The position numbers and the translations under genes are program-made. A model generated the notes under the pieces. It ran no database searches. It was not told the DNA's origin and saw only the letters and a list, made by a program, of their open reading frames with translations. Positions 21,143 through 30,769 of a stretch of DNA of 64,000 bases are shown here, piece after piece (position 1 is the first letter of the stretch; the number at the start of each line of letters is the position of its first letter). This DNA is from Leptospira venezuelensis. Lineage in GTDB: Bacteria > Spirochaetota > Leptospiria > Leptospirales > Leptospiraceae. The stretch is from the NCBI RefSeq assembly GCF_002150035.1, contig NZ_NETS01000008.1:434001-498000 (forward strand), given 5' to 3'.

Positions 21143-21974
21143 TAGATTCCCCTACTTCTTCCGATTCAAACTTTTTGTCTGCATTCGGATTTCCCGGTCC
21201 CGCTTTCTTCTCCTGAAGGATTGTATTCAAAAGATTTTTTAACTCGATCGGTTTTACCGGGTGGATCATTTCCCCGTCATGACAGACTGAAATTTCTCCA
21301 GTCTCTTCAGAAGTAACAACTATAACTGCATCAGATTCTTCTGCAATTCCAAGCGCTGCTCTATGTCTTGCACCCATACGAGCATCATCCAAATTTTGGG
21401 CCATAGGCAAAAAAGCACCGGCACATGCAATACGGTTTTGCTCAATGATGACCGCTCCATCATGAAGAGCAGTGTTCTTTTTGAATATGGTTAGAAGAAG
21501 GCTTGTAGAAAGAATTGCATCCAATTGGACAGCCTGTTCGGCGATATCTTTCAAACTATGTTCTCGAACGATCGCAATCAGAGATCCGGTTTTGTTTTTT
21601 GCCATGATCTTAGAAGCTTCTACAATCTCATCCAGATCAGTGGCAGTTTTCAAAAGGAAAGGACGGAATAATCTAAGCCTTGCCATATCACCGGTAATCT
21701 TACGAAGTTCTGGCTGAAGTAGAACTATGATCGCAAACACAAGTGCTGGACGAATATTATCTATGATCCAATCTAAAAGTTCAAAATTGAGGGTCTGGGC
21801 AAAAATACCAAGAACCCAAATAAGTCCGATCCCCAAAAGAAGCTGAACCCCTCTGGTTCTGCGGATGGTAGAATAGAATTGATAGATTAAAAAACTAACT
21901 ATCAGAATATCCAGGATCATCACGATCCCGAACTTATCACTTTGGAATAAACTGATGTTTTTTAAAAAATCCAT
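21135..21974 (-). CDS. cdaA: Membrane diadenylate cyclase CdaA
   Basis: This 279-residue enzyme makes c-di-AMP from two ATP. Three N-terminal membrane helices (about 15-35, 42-62, 76-92) precede the DAC/DisA_N domain with catalytic motifs DGA (172-174) and RHR (203-205). A polar tail of about 30 residues follows. c-di-AMP controls potassium and osmotic balance and wall integrity. The dapB-cdaA-cdaR-acpS order ties it to wall precursors. Confidence 0.95.
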   Translation of the reverse strand: MDFLKNISLFQSDKFGIVMILDILIVSFLIYQFYSTIRRTRGVQLLLGIGLIWVLGIFAQTLNFELLDWIIDNIRPALVFAIIVLLQPELRKITGDMARLRLFRPFLLKTATDLDEIVEASKIMAKNKTGSLIAIVREHSLKDIAEQAVQLDAILSTSLLLTIFKKNTALHDGAVIIEQNRIACAGAFLPMAQNLDDARMGARHRAALGIAEESDAVIVVTSEETGEISVCHDGEMIHPVKPIELKNLLNTILQEKKAGPGNPNADKKFESEEVGESND

Positions 21975-21984
21975 TTCAGGAACC

Positions 21985-22791
21985 TTATAACCCTAATACG
22001 GAAAACATATCATAGAGGCCTTTTTCTCTTCCGATTAAAAATTCAGCCGCTTTTACGGAACCAACTGCAAAAGTTTTTCTGTCTTGTGCCTTATGTGAAA
22101 TTTCCACTCTTTCTTCTGGAGTGAAAAAATAGACAGTATGATCTCCTATCACTTCTCCCGCTCTAAGAGTATGGATCGCTATTTCTTTCGGATCTCTTTC
22201 AGGAAGAATTCCATGTCGACCATGTACAATATTTGACTCTGTCCGAGATAGAGTCTCCAAAAGGATTGCTTTTAGTTTTTCTGCAGTTCCGGAAGGAGCA
22301 TCTTTTTTGTGGCGATGATGAATATCCTGGATCTCAATATCAGCTAGATCACCCATTACTTTTGCGGCGATCTCAGTCAGTTTAAAAAGAAGATTCACCC
22401 CGATGGACATATTAGGAGAATACACGATCGGAATAAATTTAGAAGTTTCTTTTAATAATTCTTTATGAGTTTCTACGAGACCAGTTGTTCCAACCACAAC
22501 AGGTTTTTTGAATTCTTTGCAAGTAGATAGAACATCCGATAAAACTTCTCTAATTGAAAAGTCGATTACAGTATCACATTCAGAAATAGATTTAGAAAGA
22601 TCGTCCGAAAACAAAATTTCATTTTGCTTGAGACCGGAATGTAAGCCGGAATCCAAGCCTAGATAAACGGAACCCTTACCTACTACCGCAGCGGAAAGTT
22701 CCGAAACTTTAGACCCAGAAAGAACTTGTATAATAGCCTTCCCCATTCTTCCAGAAGCGCCAATGACTGCGACACGATTCTTGCGGGCCAA
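21985..22791 (-). CDS. dapB: 4-hydroxy-tetrahydrodipicolinate reductase
   Basis: This 268-residue NAD(P)H enzyme of lysine and diaminopimelate synthesis acts after DapA. The nucleotide motif GASGRMGKAI is at 11-20, VVGTTGL follows in the Rossmann domain, and the substrate motif HHRHKKDAPSGTA carries the catalytic histidines and lysine. It lies ten bases after dapA. Confidence 0.96.
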   Translation of the reverse strand: MARKNRVAVIGASGRMGKAIIQVLSGSKVSELSAAVVGKGSVYLGLDSGLHSGLKQNEILFSDDLSKSISECDTVIDFSIREVLSDVLSTCKEFKKPVVVGTTGLVETHKELLKETSKFIPIVYSPNMSIGVNLLFKLTEIAAKVMGDLADIEIQDIHHRHKKDAPSGTAEKLKAILLETLSRTESNIVHGRHGILPERDPKEIAIHTLRAGEVIGDHTVYFFTPEERVEISHKAQDRKTFAVGSVKAAEFLIGREKGLYDMFSVLGL

Positions 22792-22801
22792 ATCGAATTC
22801 C

Positions 22802-23686
22802 TTATTTATAACCTTTTGCGAGCAGTTCCGAAACCGTTTTTTTCAAACGATCCGCTCCAGGACCAGCACTTAGAGAAGTCATAGGAAGACGTATCTCACC
22901 GGAACAGAATCCATGCCAGCTCATCACAGCTTTGATCGGAATCGGGTTGGTTTCTATAAATGCTAATGCGAATAATTCTATAAAATCGTAATGGATCTTT
23001 TGAGCGGAAGTAATATCTCCCTTTTGGAAAGACTCCACTAATTTCACGAGACTTTCCGGAAATAAATTGGAGATCACAGACACCACGCCCTTTCCACCTA
23101 AGGAAAGAAGAGGAAGAGTCAGGTTATCATCTCCAGAAAGAACAGTCATCTTGTCTCCAACCAAAGAGATTAATTTGGACATTTGTCCAAGATCTCCAGT
23201 GGCTTCTTTCATAGATCTGATCTTAGGATGTTCGGAAAGCCGAAGAACAGTCTCCGGCAATAGATTCACAGAAGTTCTACCGGGAATATTATACAACATC
23301 ACAGGCACGGAAGAATGATCCGCGATCTCTTTAAAATGAAGATATAATCCCTCTTGGGTAGGTTTATTATAATACGGATTAACCTGAAGTATTCCGTCTA
23401 CTCCGTCTTTGCAGGCAGCTTCTGTTAGTTCAACAGCCTCTCTTGTAGAGTTGGAACCTGTACCGGCTACGACCAAAATCCTCTTTTTAACATGTTTTAC
23501 AGTTTCGCGGATCAGTTCCGCGTGTTCTTCATGAGAAAGAGTAGGAGATTCGCCGGTGGTACCACAAGGCACCACCCCGCTTACCCTTGCTTGGATCTGT
23601 TTATCCAAAAGAGAAAAATAGGAATCATAGTCTATTTTCCCGTTCCGGAATGGGGTAATAATGGCAGTAAATACGCCTTGAAACAT
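22802..23686 (-). CDS. dapA: 4-hydroxy-tetrahydrodipicolinate synthase
   Basis: This enzyme condenses pyruvate and aspartate semialdehyde, the first step of the diaminopimelate branch. I chose the ATG at 23686 (294 residues, MFQGVFTAIITPF, the usual N-terminus, with AGGA 11 bases upstream) over a TTG 36 bases further out. GTTGES is at 42-47, Tyr132 in LYNIPGR and Schiff-base Lys160 in SMKEATGD are present. It is the first gene of the long minus-strand run and is divergent from glycerate kinase. Confidence 0.96.
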   Translation of the reverse strand: MFQGVFTAIITPFRNGKIDYDSYFSLLDKQIQARVSGVVPCGTTGESPTLSHEEHAELIRETVKHVKKRILVVAGTGSNSTREAVELTEAACKDGVDGILQVNPYYNKPTQEGLYLHFKEIADHSSVPVMLYNIPGRTSVNLLPETVLRLSEHPKIRSMKEATGDLGQMSKLISLVGDKMTVLSGDDNLTLPLLSLGGKGVVSVISNLFPESLVKLVESFQKGDITSAQKIHYDFIELFALAFIETNPIPIKAVMSWHGFCSGEIRLPMTSLSAGPGADRLKKTVSELLAKGYK

Positions 23687-23845
23687 AATATATAAATTCC
23701 TGATCCCTGGGCGATTTGGCAACCCCTATTTGATAAGGGTCCGGACCTGAGCCCAATGAAAGACTGGATCTAGGAACTCATTTTCGGAGAGAGTGATTTC
23801 GTAAAAAATGAAGATGGTGATTCCGACAGTGCACGAGAGAAATAT

Positions 23846-24973
23846 ATGAGATACAAAAGAATTCTAATCACACCTGACAAATTCAAAGGTACTCTTAGCG
23901 CTGTTCGTGTTGCTCGAGCTATGTCTGTGGGAATATATTCGGTATGGGGAGAAACTACCCCTATAGTTGAACTTCCGCTCGCAGACGGGGGCGAAGGAAG
24001 TCTCGTTGCTCTCCATTCTATGCGTCCGAAACTGAAACTTCAAACTGCAATCCTTCCCGACGCTTGTAAACACAAGCGGAGCGTTTGTTATTTAACAGAC
24101 GAGATATCTGCCTACTTTGAATCGGCCAGACTATTTTCTTTAAACTTTCGAGGCAATCGACAATATCCCATCCTTGATCGCATGAGCAGTGGAATTGGTA
24201 GATGGGTCCAACAAATGTTAGTCAGGAACAAACAGGAAATATTTTTGTTTCTGGGTGGTACGGCAATATGTGATGGAGGACTAGGAATTTTGTTCGAATT
24301 CGGCTTTCAACTGTTAGACGGTAAAGGACGTTCCATACATTCTCTTCGAAACTTACCGACCGCTCGAACGTTAATCCCTCCCCAAAATTTCATTTCTCCG
24401 AAGGGAAATATTACGTTACTCACTGATGTCACAAATCCTTTAGTTGGCCCAACGGGTGCTCCCCAATTATTTGCACCACAAAAGGGTGCTTCTAAAAGTG
24501 ATGTTTCCCTTTTGGAAGACGGACTCGGACAACTCTCTATCCTTTGGGCAGAGTTTTCCGGACGAAACAATTTAGATTGGCCCAATGGGGTGGGAGCAGG
24601 TGGCGGAATAGCACTCCCCTTTCTTGGCATGTGGGGAAAGCGAGCTACACTCAAATCGGGCTCACATTTCTTTTTAGAAGAATCCGGCCTAGCTCACACG
24701 ATTCGTGAGGGAGATTTGGTATTAACTGGTGAAGGCAGAACAGATGCAGGCACTATCTCAGGCAAACTTGTAGATGCTGTAGTTCGTTTGTGCAGACAAA
24801 AAGGTGCAGATTGTTTGATCATTAGCGGATCTGTTTCCGACAGAGATCGGTTAAAAGCAGAGAATTATCCGCAAATAGTTGCCGTTTCGTCTGACGGTGT
24901 TGTACCTTCACGTAAAACTGCTGCAATAAAATTGTCTCAAGCAGTTTCACGCGCTTTCGATGTAATACAATAA
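23846..24973 (+). CDS. Glycerate 2-kinase
   Basis: This 375-residue protein of the GlxK/GarK family phosphorylates glycerate. The N-terminus ILITPDKFKGTLSAVRVA, the ELPLADGGEGSL block, the central GGTAICDGGLG loop and the C-terminal VLTGEGRTDAGTISGK motif are diagnostic. The length is normal (about 380). It stands alone, divergent from dapA and convergent with the MFS gene (ten bases apart), so it probably has its own promoter. Its base usage looks somewhat more GC-rich than that of its neighbours, judged by eye only. Confidence 0.92.
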   Translation: MRYKRILITPDKFKGTLSAVRVARAMSVGIYSVWGETTPIVELPLADGGEGSLVALHSMRPKLKLQTAILPDACKHKRSVCYLTDEISAYFESARLFSLNFRGNRQYPILDRMSSGIGRWVQQMLVRNKQEIFLFLGGTAICDGGLGILFEFGFQLLDGKGRSIHSLRNLPTARTLIPPQNFISPKGNITLLTDVTNPLVGPTGAPQLFAPQKGASKSDVSLLEDGLGQLSILWAEFSGRNNLDWPNGVGAGGGIALPFLGMWGKRATLKSGSHFFLEESGLAHTIREGDLVLTGEGRTDAGTISGKLVDAVVRLCRQKGADCLIISGSVSDRDRLKAENYPQIVAVSSDGVVPSRKTAAIKLSQAVSRAFDVIQ

Positions 24974-24983
24974 TGTTTGTATC

Positions 24984-26243
24984 TTAATAATGATTACGAA
25001 CCTGATCCATTCTCCAGCTAAGATAAATCAATACTCCCATTTCCAAAAAACCGGACCAAATAAATGTGGCAGAAATTCCTATCCGATCTGAAAAAAATCC
25101 GGATAAAATTCCGGAGAATGCAGGCACCAGAAGAAAGACCAGACTATAAAGAGAAAGTATCCTTCCTCTAATATGATTTTCTGTATTCTGTTGGATTCCA
25201 GCTGGGATCAGAGTTATGATTACACCGGTCATAAACCCAAAGACAAAAAAGCAGACAACAGTAAGCAGCAAACTTTCTGCAAGAAAAGGGATGAGTGAAA
25301 ATAGAAAACAACTGAATAGCGCCGTTCCAAAAAGAATATGCCCCTTCTTCTTTAAACCATGAAGAAGAAAGGTAACCCCTCCTCCGATCACAAGCCCAAC
25401 CCCTAAAGCAGAAAGTAAGGCTCCCCTCTCTCCTTCACCTAATCCTAAAACTTCTTTAGCATATTTTGGAAGAAGCACCTGTACAGGACCGACTAAAAGA
25501 ACCACTGCTCCCATAAGGAGTAGGAACTGGGAAACAAGCGGAGAATTTTTTAAATAGGCAACCAACTCAGAAATTCCAGGCCCAGAAGAAGAAGTATGGC
25601 TTCTCTCCCTCATCTGAACCGGAATCAAGATCAAAAAGAAAACACTCAAAACATAAGCGGAACCAATACTCATAAAAACATATTTAAAGGAGAAGTATTC
25701 CTTAAAATATCCGGCCACCAAAGGAGCAAGGCCATATCCAAAAAGAACAAGAGTGTTTAACCAAACACTATGTTTTCCTATTTTAGAATGTTCTAATAGA
25801 TCTCCAAGTATTGCAAATCTTCCAGGCATTACAAAAGAAAGCCCTATCCCAGAAAGAACCGAAGACACAAGAAGAAGGTAAGGCTTTCCAGGAGAGATCC
25901 ATTCAAAATGTAATGCAAAAGCGGCAAATCCTGAACCGCAAGCCATTGTAATTTGAGCCACGGCAAGAAGCCATTTTCTGGAATGTTTATCCAGTAACCT
26001 TCCAGCAGTAAAACTCAAAAACAAAAGAGGAAAACATATAAAAAAGAATACCCAACCTGAGAAGGTATCCGAATTAGAAAGACTTTGGGAAAGAATAATA
26101 GCGGTATAATTGAACATATTTCCCGCGAGCAGGCCCAGGATAGAAGATAGATAATAAAAAAGAATCACACATGGATATTGAGAAAAATCATCTCTCCAAG
26201 CAAGCCTAAATTCAGAGGAGAAGGGCTTAGTTTGAAGAATCAA
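24984..26243 (-). CDS. MFS transporter
   Basis: A 419-residue polytopic inner-membrane protein with about 12 hydrophobic helices and the MFS loop signature AGRLLDKHSRKWLLAVAQ between helices 2 and 3. The pattern matches the enterobactin-exporter/MFS_3 type of secondary transporters. The start codon appears to be TTG with no clear ribosome site. The substrate cannot be predicted. Confidence 0.85.
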   Translation of the reverse strand: MILQTKPFSSEFRLAWRDDFSQYPCVILFYYLSSILGLLAGNMFNYTAIILSQSLSNSDTFSGWVFFFICFPLLFLSFTAGRLLDKHSRKWLLAVAQITMACGSGFAAFALHFEWISPGKPYLLLVSSVLSGIGLSFVMPGRFAILGDLLEHSKIGKHSVWLNTLVLFGYGLAPLVAGYFKEYFSFKYVFMSIGSAYVLSVFFLILIPVQMRERSHTSSSGPGISELVAYLKNSPLVSQFLLLMGAVVLLVGPVQVLLPKYAKEVLGLGEGERGALLSALGVGLVIGGGVTFLLHGLKKKGHILFGTALFSCFLFSLIPFLAESLLLTVVCFFVFGFMTGVIITLIPAGIQQNTENHIRGRILSLYSLVFLLVPAFSGILSGFFSDRIGISATFIWSGFLEMGVLIYLSWRMDQVRNHY

Positions 26244-27025
26244 CGATGTGGATCACGCGGAGCAACAGAGAGTTTTAAGGCCGAGCCATACACATCTACA
26301 GAAACGAAATCATTCAAATTTTCGATTATCAACTGTTCTCCGAAAGTTAAAGTTATATAAAGAAGCTATATTGTTTTTTTCTCCCGGAATTTTAACGCGC
26401 AAAGAAGGCAAAACAGATGTTTCAGATACATTCATTTTTCATTTATTATAAAATAATAAAGTATATCCCGGAACGAATCCAGCTCAGGTCGAATTCGATT
26501 CACCAGACTTTACGGACGCCCCCATTACCTCCGGCGATTCTGACAATTCCAGAAATCAAGGGATTTTAGCAGATTTTCCAGATATGTTACTTCCCAACTA
26601 TATAGTCAAAATTGAAACGGTTCCTCCTACTTCTTCTATTTCTTCTTTCACTTTTCAAACAGGAGGAGCACTCGACTAACTGCGCCCTGGCGAATCACAT
26701 ATTCAGTCGATTAAAAATAGACTGAATCCCAAATTAGCCACTCGAGGAACAAACGAACACTGTTCAAAGTCTTAATTTGTGATATTATCACTCACACGAG
26801 GGATCAAAATAGTATATTATAAAATTTTAATTATATATCAAACCTTACATTCTAACACTGTTCAGTGAGAGGCCACTCATTGTAATATTACGGATGTTCA
26901 ATATAGATAGAATTATTTTATAAGCCGAATATAATTGAAAATTGACTTCGAAATTCCAATCATCATGCTTTGACTCGAAGAGAATATAGAAATCTACTTC
27001 AATAGAGAGTGGAGTTAATTTAAAA
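26244..27025. other. 782-bp stretch with no intact gene
   Basis: Both strands are AT-rich and broken by stops. The only coding-like signal is a start-less frame at 26452-26679, listed separately. The last roughly 100 bases should contain the promoter of the SGNH hydrolase gene; a GGAG lies 12 bases before its ATG. No repeat, RNA gene or clear promoter was recognised in the rest. Confidence 0.5.
26452..26679 (+). pseudogene. Start-less fragment of an unidentified protein
   Basis: A frame of 75 codons is open from just after a TAA to the TAA at 26677. Its composition looks like real protein (KVYPGTNPAQVEFDSPD near the start, TFQTGGALD at the end). The only internal Met is at about two-thirds of the length and no ribosome site is seen, so it looks like the 3' remnant of a lost gene. 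No family recognised. Confidence 0.3.
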
Positions 27026-28300
27026 ATGAACATTCGAAACTTTTGGAAAATCCTAAGCGGGACTTTCCTAATCGTGGGAGCGTCTACGCTTTCGGCGCAA
27101 AGCCAAACGCAAATGTTTTCCAGACCCGGAGTAATTGGTGACTCCTTAAGCCAGGGTTTTTATGGCGCAACCGTAGAAGAAAAAACTCAGAACTGGGCTT
27201 ACCCAGTTTTAGTATCCAAACAAGCTGGTTCGAACGTTTCGTATAACGTATTAAAAGGACCTTACTTAAACTTCGAAGATGTACTTAAAGGTGATTGTGG
27301 GGTATTCTGCATCGCTGCTTCCATCATTGGTGGAAACGGATCTACTGTTGGACTTCCAACACATGCAGGGATCACCGGAGCTGATTACACTACGGTTCTT
27401 CAAACTTCCGGCCAGTGTGAAAATATTAATGCAACTACCTGGGCTAAACAATGGTATTGGGAAACTTGGTATTGGTATACTTATCGCTGGGTGCAAGTTC
27501 CAGATTGTCAATCTCCGGATAAATTCCATCAATTCGGTTTGAGAAGCTCCGGAACCCAAATGCAAGTAATGCAAGCAGTAAAACCTAGCTTCTTATTTGG
27601 AACTGCGGCAGCAAATCATGTTCTCTGTACTGCTCTGAGTACTTCTACAGATTGTTTAGACCAAGCAAGATTTTTGAGAGATATCCGTTCTACCATGTCT
27701 AAAATGGCTGCTATCGGATCTATCAAAGGTGGAGTTCTATTCACTGTTCCTAATGTGACTTCGATCGCATTTTTGGAGAATTATAACGATCCTCAAGGAA
27801 GAGTAAATTATTCCGGTCTAAAAGCATTTTTCCGTTCTTCAGTCTCAGATCCTTCTCAAGTTCTGGATAAGAATGAAGTAGCAACAATTAGCAACTTCTT
27901 AACTTCTATAAATAATGAAGTGAAGGCTCAGGCAGTGGCTATGGGATTTGCATTAGCGGATCTTAAAGTTCTTTTCGACGACTTAAAAGAAAATGGTCGT
28001 TTGATCAAAAGCCCTTCCGGCTATAGTCCAGGTTATGCAAAAGCAAACTGGCCCCTTCCTGGCCAACCTGGTATTTTCGGATTGGACGGTGTGCATCCGA
28101 ATATGTATGGTCACTCAGTTTTTGCAAACGAGCTAATCAAAGCGATCAATTCCAAATACGGGTATTCTATTCCGCAAGTGAGCGAATACACTGCTTGGTA
28201 TTATGATTCTTTAAATCGTAATCCGGTTGACTTGAAAAAATTCCTGACAGACACTTTGTTCGGTCAGTTTATATCTTGGGTCATCGGAATTTTCGTTTAA
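27026..28300 (+). CDS. Secreted SGNH/GDSL-type hydrolase
   Basis: A 424-residue protein with a signal peptide (about 1-24, ending LSAQ). The block I motif GDSLSQG has its nucleophile Ser40 and the block V motif DGVHPN (354-359) supplies Asp354 and His357, so it should be a secreted esterase or lipase. The Gly of block II and Asn of block III are not in a canonical setting (FGTAAANH). An unusual aromatic stretch with six Trp lies at 139-155, flanked by Cys131 and Cys161, and may bind lipid or a membrane. A stem-loop follows the stop. Confidence 0.75.
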   Translation: MNIRNFWKILSGTFLIVGASTLSAQSQTQMFSRPGVIGDSLSQGFYGATVEEKTQNWAYPVLVSKQAGSNVSYNVLKGPYLNFEDVLKGDCGVFCIAASIIGGNGSTVGLPTHAGITGADYTTVLQTSGQCENINATTWAKQWYWETWYWYTYRWVQVPDCQSPDKFHQFGLRSSGTQMQVMQAVKPSFLFGTAAANHVLCTALSTSTDCLDQARFLRDIRSTMSKMAAIGSIKGGVLFTVPNVTSIAFLENYNDPQGRVNYSGLKAFFRSSVSDPSQVLDKNEVATISNFLTSINNEVKAQAVAMGFALADLKVLFDDLKENGRLIKSPSGYSPGYAKANWPLPGQPGIFGLDGVHPNMYGHSVFANELIKAINSKYGYSIPQVSEYTAWYYDSLNRNPVDLKKFLTDTLFGQFISWVIGIFV

Positions 28301-28328
28301 GAGCTGACGGCTCGAAACCCGAAACAAA

Positions 28329-28355
28329 ATTTCCCGCTCGTAAAGGGCGGGAAAT
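28329..28355 (+). terminator. Stem-loop after the SGNH hydrolase gene
   Basis: ATTTCCCGC and GCGGGAAAT form a perfect nine-base stem with a nine-base loop, 28 bases after the stop codon. There is no strong U-run after it, so it may be a partly Rho-independent terminator or an mRNA 3'-end stabiliser. Confidence 0.6.
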
Positions 28356-28396
28356 AGTCTGTCAATTTTCCTAATTCAAATTTCCTATTTATCATA

Positions 28397-29077
28397 ATGC
28401 AATTTTTTCGTTCTTATTGGCCCTGGATCTCTGGCGCAGTTATTTTTATCATTTGTATCTTATTTATATTTTGGCCCGAAAGAAAAACGAATTCTCCTAG
28501 TCTAGGAGAAGAAGCTTCTGAAATAGTAGATCGAAAATATGGAAACAGTAGCTTAGAATTCCCGGATGCTCCCCACCCTTTCGAAGAAGATCCTGACCTA
28601 GAAGGCCCTGCTAAAAGACTTTGGCCAGCAGCCTTTAAAGAAAAGAAATCAGAAGAAGAAAGAGAAAAAATCCGAGAAGAATGGATCGATTTTGCCGCAA
28701 GATACCCTAAAAATATTTATATCCCAAGTGAATTCCGCCCTCAGCTTACCTCTGAAGAGGAGAAAAAAGCAAGAGAGCAATTGGATAAGGTTACTTCCGC
28801 TGAATCAAAGTTTGCTTTGTCGAGAAATGAAGGTAGATATGCTCAACCAGGATCCGTTCCCACTCGGCCTAGTGATCCAAATGTAAGTCCGGAAGAACAA
28901 AAGGCTTACTTCTCCTATAAAATTTCAGAATTAGAATCAAGGATACAGTTAGTTCAATACGCGATCCAACAAGGCAGAATGGAAACATCTCAGATCCCTC
29001 AAGCAAATTCCGATATTGCGGCTTGGCAGAAGGAACTGTTACAATTAAAACAAGCTTCTGAATCGGTGCCTAGATAA
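28397..29077 (+). CDS. Membrane-anchored hypothetical protein
   Basis: A 226-residue protein with one N-terminal membrane helix (about 8-24) and a charged extracytoplasmic or periplasmic part. That part is rich in Glu/Lys and has coiled-coil propensity near the C-terminus (SRIQLVQYAIQQGRM). No recognised domain. Its TAA stop overlaps the ATG of the following HEAT-repeat lipoprotein gene by one base, so the two proteins are likely made together and may form an envelope complex. Confidence 0.7.
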   Translation: MQFFRSYWPWISGAVIFIICILFIFWPERKTNSPSLGEEASEIVDRKYGNSSLEFPDAPHPFEEDPDLEGPAKRLWPAAFKEKKSEEEREKIREEWIDFAARYPKNIYIPSEFRPQLTSEEEKKAREQLDKVTSAESKFALSRNEGRYAQPGSVPTRPSDPNVSPEEQKAYFSYKISELESRIQLVQYAIQQGRMETSQIPQANSDIAAWQKELLQLKQASESVPR

Positions 29078-30687
29078 TGTTTATGAAACTCAAAGTATAT
29101 TCTATTTTCATGATATTCCTCAGATCGCTTATGCTCGGAGCGGTAGTTTTTAGTTTGAATTTTGGATGTTTTGGTCCCCCTCGTCCGGACCTTCTCCCCG
29201 AAGTTCAGGAAGAAGAAATCCCAAGCCTAGAACAAATTGTATCTGATCTAAAAAGCCAGAATCCAAGAACGAGGGCCCAGGCAATTTTAGAATTGGCCTC
29301 CAGAAATGAGAGAAAATACATCCCTACTGCTCGAGAATGGATGAGATCTTCTGAAAAGATTACAATAGGCCCAGCAATCTTAGCATTAGGCATTTGGAAA
29401 GATAGATCCTCACTTCCTGAAATATTAAACTTTTTAGATCCTAAATCGGGTGTCGATATAGGAACAGTTTTAGAATCAATTGCAAGAATGGAAGACTCTC
29501 AGGCAGGAAACCGTGTTTCTACTCTTTTAAACCATGAAGATGCAAGCATCCGATTATTGGCAGTGGATACTTTGGTTCGAATCAATGCTAAACAATCCGG
29601 AAAAATTATCCTAGCCTCCGCTAAAGTAAATAAAGATCCGGACAAGGCCAAAACGTTTGCAATGGCTTTAGGAAAGCTGAATATTTTTGAAGCGGAAGAC
29701 TATCTTATAAATCTTGCTTCTCATTCCGAACCTGGACCCACCTTAGCAGCAACCTACTTAGCTCTTGGAAAAATCAGAAGTATAAAGTCTATTCCACTTT
29801 TAGTAAAAGCAATACAATCAAACTTCGATAAGGGAAGAGAAAATTCTTCTATTGCACTTATAGAGATTAAAGATCATAAAATTCTACCTTTGGTCCTCCC
29901 TATTTTAGAAAACCAAGATAGAGAAATCCGGTATAGAGCCGCAGATGTTCTAATTGGAATTCCAGATCCTGAGTTTTCTCCCCGTATTTTAGAAGTTTTG
30001 ATCAAGGGTACAAATATAGCGAAGGCGCCAGCTTCTCATACTTTAGGTCGTATTAAATTTTTAAAAGCTAGAGCTGAGATAGAAAGAACATTATTAGACC
30101 CTAATATTCCAGATAGAGAGATTATTGCTCAGTCCTTAGGATATTTGGGCGATAAAAAAAGTATTCCAGTGCTTATAAAAATCCTAAAAGAAGATCAAAC
30201 AGAAGCAAAATATGGAGCAGTCTGGGCATTAGGAGCCATAGGCTCAGAAGAAGGTCTTCCATATGTGGAAGAAGCTTGCAAATCTAAGGATCAAAAATTG
30301 GCCAAAATCGCATCCGAAAGTTTAGGCATGATCGCTTCTCCTAAATCTCTGACACTCTTGGATAAGAAGACAGAAGATTTTCCTGATCTAGCCCCAATCA
30401 CTCTCGCAGCGATCACCTCTATTCCTGGAGAGGATTCTCGCAAAATTTTAGAAAAATATGCAGAAAGCGAGAATATTAATCTTCACCAAGTAGCGGTTTC
30501 TCAATTAGGAGCTAAGAAAGATCCTGCAAGTGTTCCTGTCTTAATTAAATTACTTCAAGAGGATTCCACATCTCGAAATAGGAAATTGCTTATTTCTGCG
30601 TTGAAATCTGTTACGGGATTGAAGTTCATTTCAAAGAACGAATGGATCAATTGGTATACTTTAAATTTTTCTAAAAAACATCCGTAA
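29077..30687 (+). CDS. HEAT-repeat lipoprotein
   Basis: A 536-residue protein with a lipoprotein signal (lipobox ending Cys31, FSLNFGC) and about 11 HEAT/PBS-lyase-like helical repeats (for example AILELASRNERKYIPTAREW and YGAVWALGAIGSEEGLPYVE). Such solenoids are protein-binding scaffolds; here it would be anchored to the inner or outer membrane facing the periplasm. A second in-frame ATG at codon 3 is also possible. Translation is coupled to the preceding gene (TAATG). Confidence 0.82.
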   Translation: MFMKLKVYSIFMIFLRSLMLGAVVFSLNFGCFGPPRPDLLPEVQEEEIPSLEQIVSDLKSQNPRTRAQAILELASRNERKYIPTAREWMRSSEKITIGPAILALGIWKDRSSLPEILNFLDPKSGVDIGTVLESIARMEDSQAGNRVSTLLNHEDASIRLLAVDTLVRINAKQSGKIILASAKVNKDPDKAKTFAMALGKLNIFEAEDYLINLASHSEPGPTLAATYLALGKIRSIKSIPLLVKAIQSNFDKGRENSSIALIEIKDHKILPLVLPILENQDREIRYRAADVLIGIPDPEFSPRILEVLIKGTNIAKAPASHTLGRIKFLKARAEIERTLLDPNIPDREIIAQSLGYLGDKKSIPVLIKILKEDQTEAKYGAVWALGAIGSEEGLPYVEEACKSKDQKLAKIASESLGMIASPKSLTLLDKKTEDFPDLAPITLAAITSIPGEDSRKILEKYAESENINLHQVAVSQLGAKKDPASVPVLIKLLQEDSTSRNRKLLISALKSVTGLKFISKNEWINWYTLNFSKKHP

Positions 30688-30707
30688 GTTTTATAAAAGT
30701 AAGTAAT

Positions 30708-30754
30708 TTCGTCCGAAAACTTCTTAGCTAAAAATCCAAGACTTTTCGGACGAA
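30708..30754. terminator. Long-armed inverted repeat between convergent genes
   Basis: TTCGTCCGAAAA and TTTTCGGACGAA form a perfect 12-base stem with a 23-base loop, placed between the HEAT lipoprotein (plus) and the DUF1304 gene (minus). This is probably a bidirectional terminator; the A and T tracts inside the arms fit either direction. Confidence 0.6.
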
Positions 30755-30769
30755 TAGAGAAAATAAAAA

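Noticed and set aside
26178..26451. Two overlapping short frames beside the MFS gene
   Set aside because: They lack ribosome sites, overlap the MFS gene or each other, and have compositions typical of chance frames.
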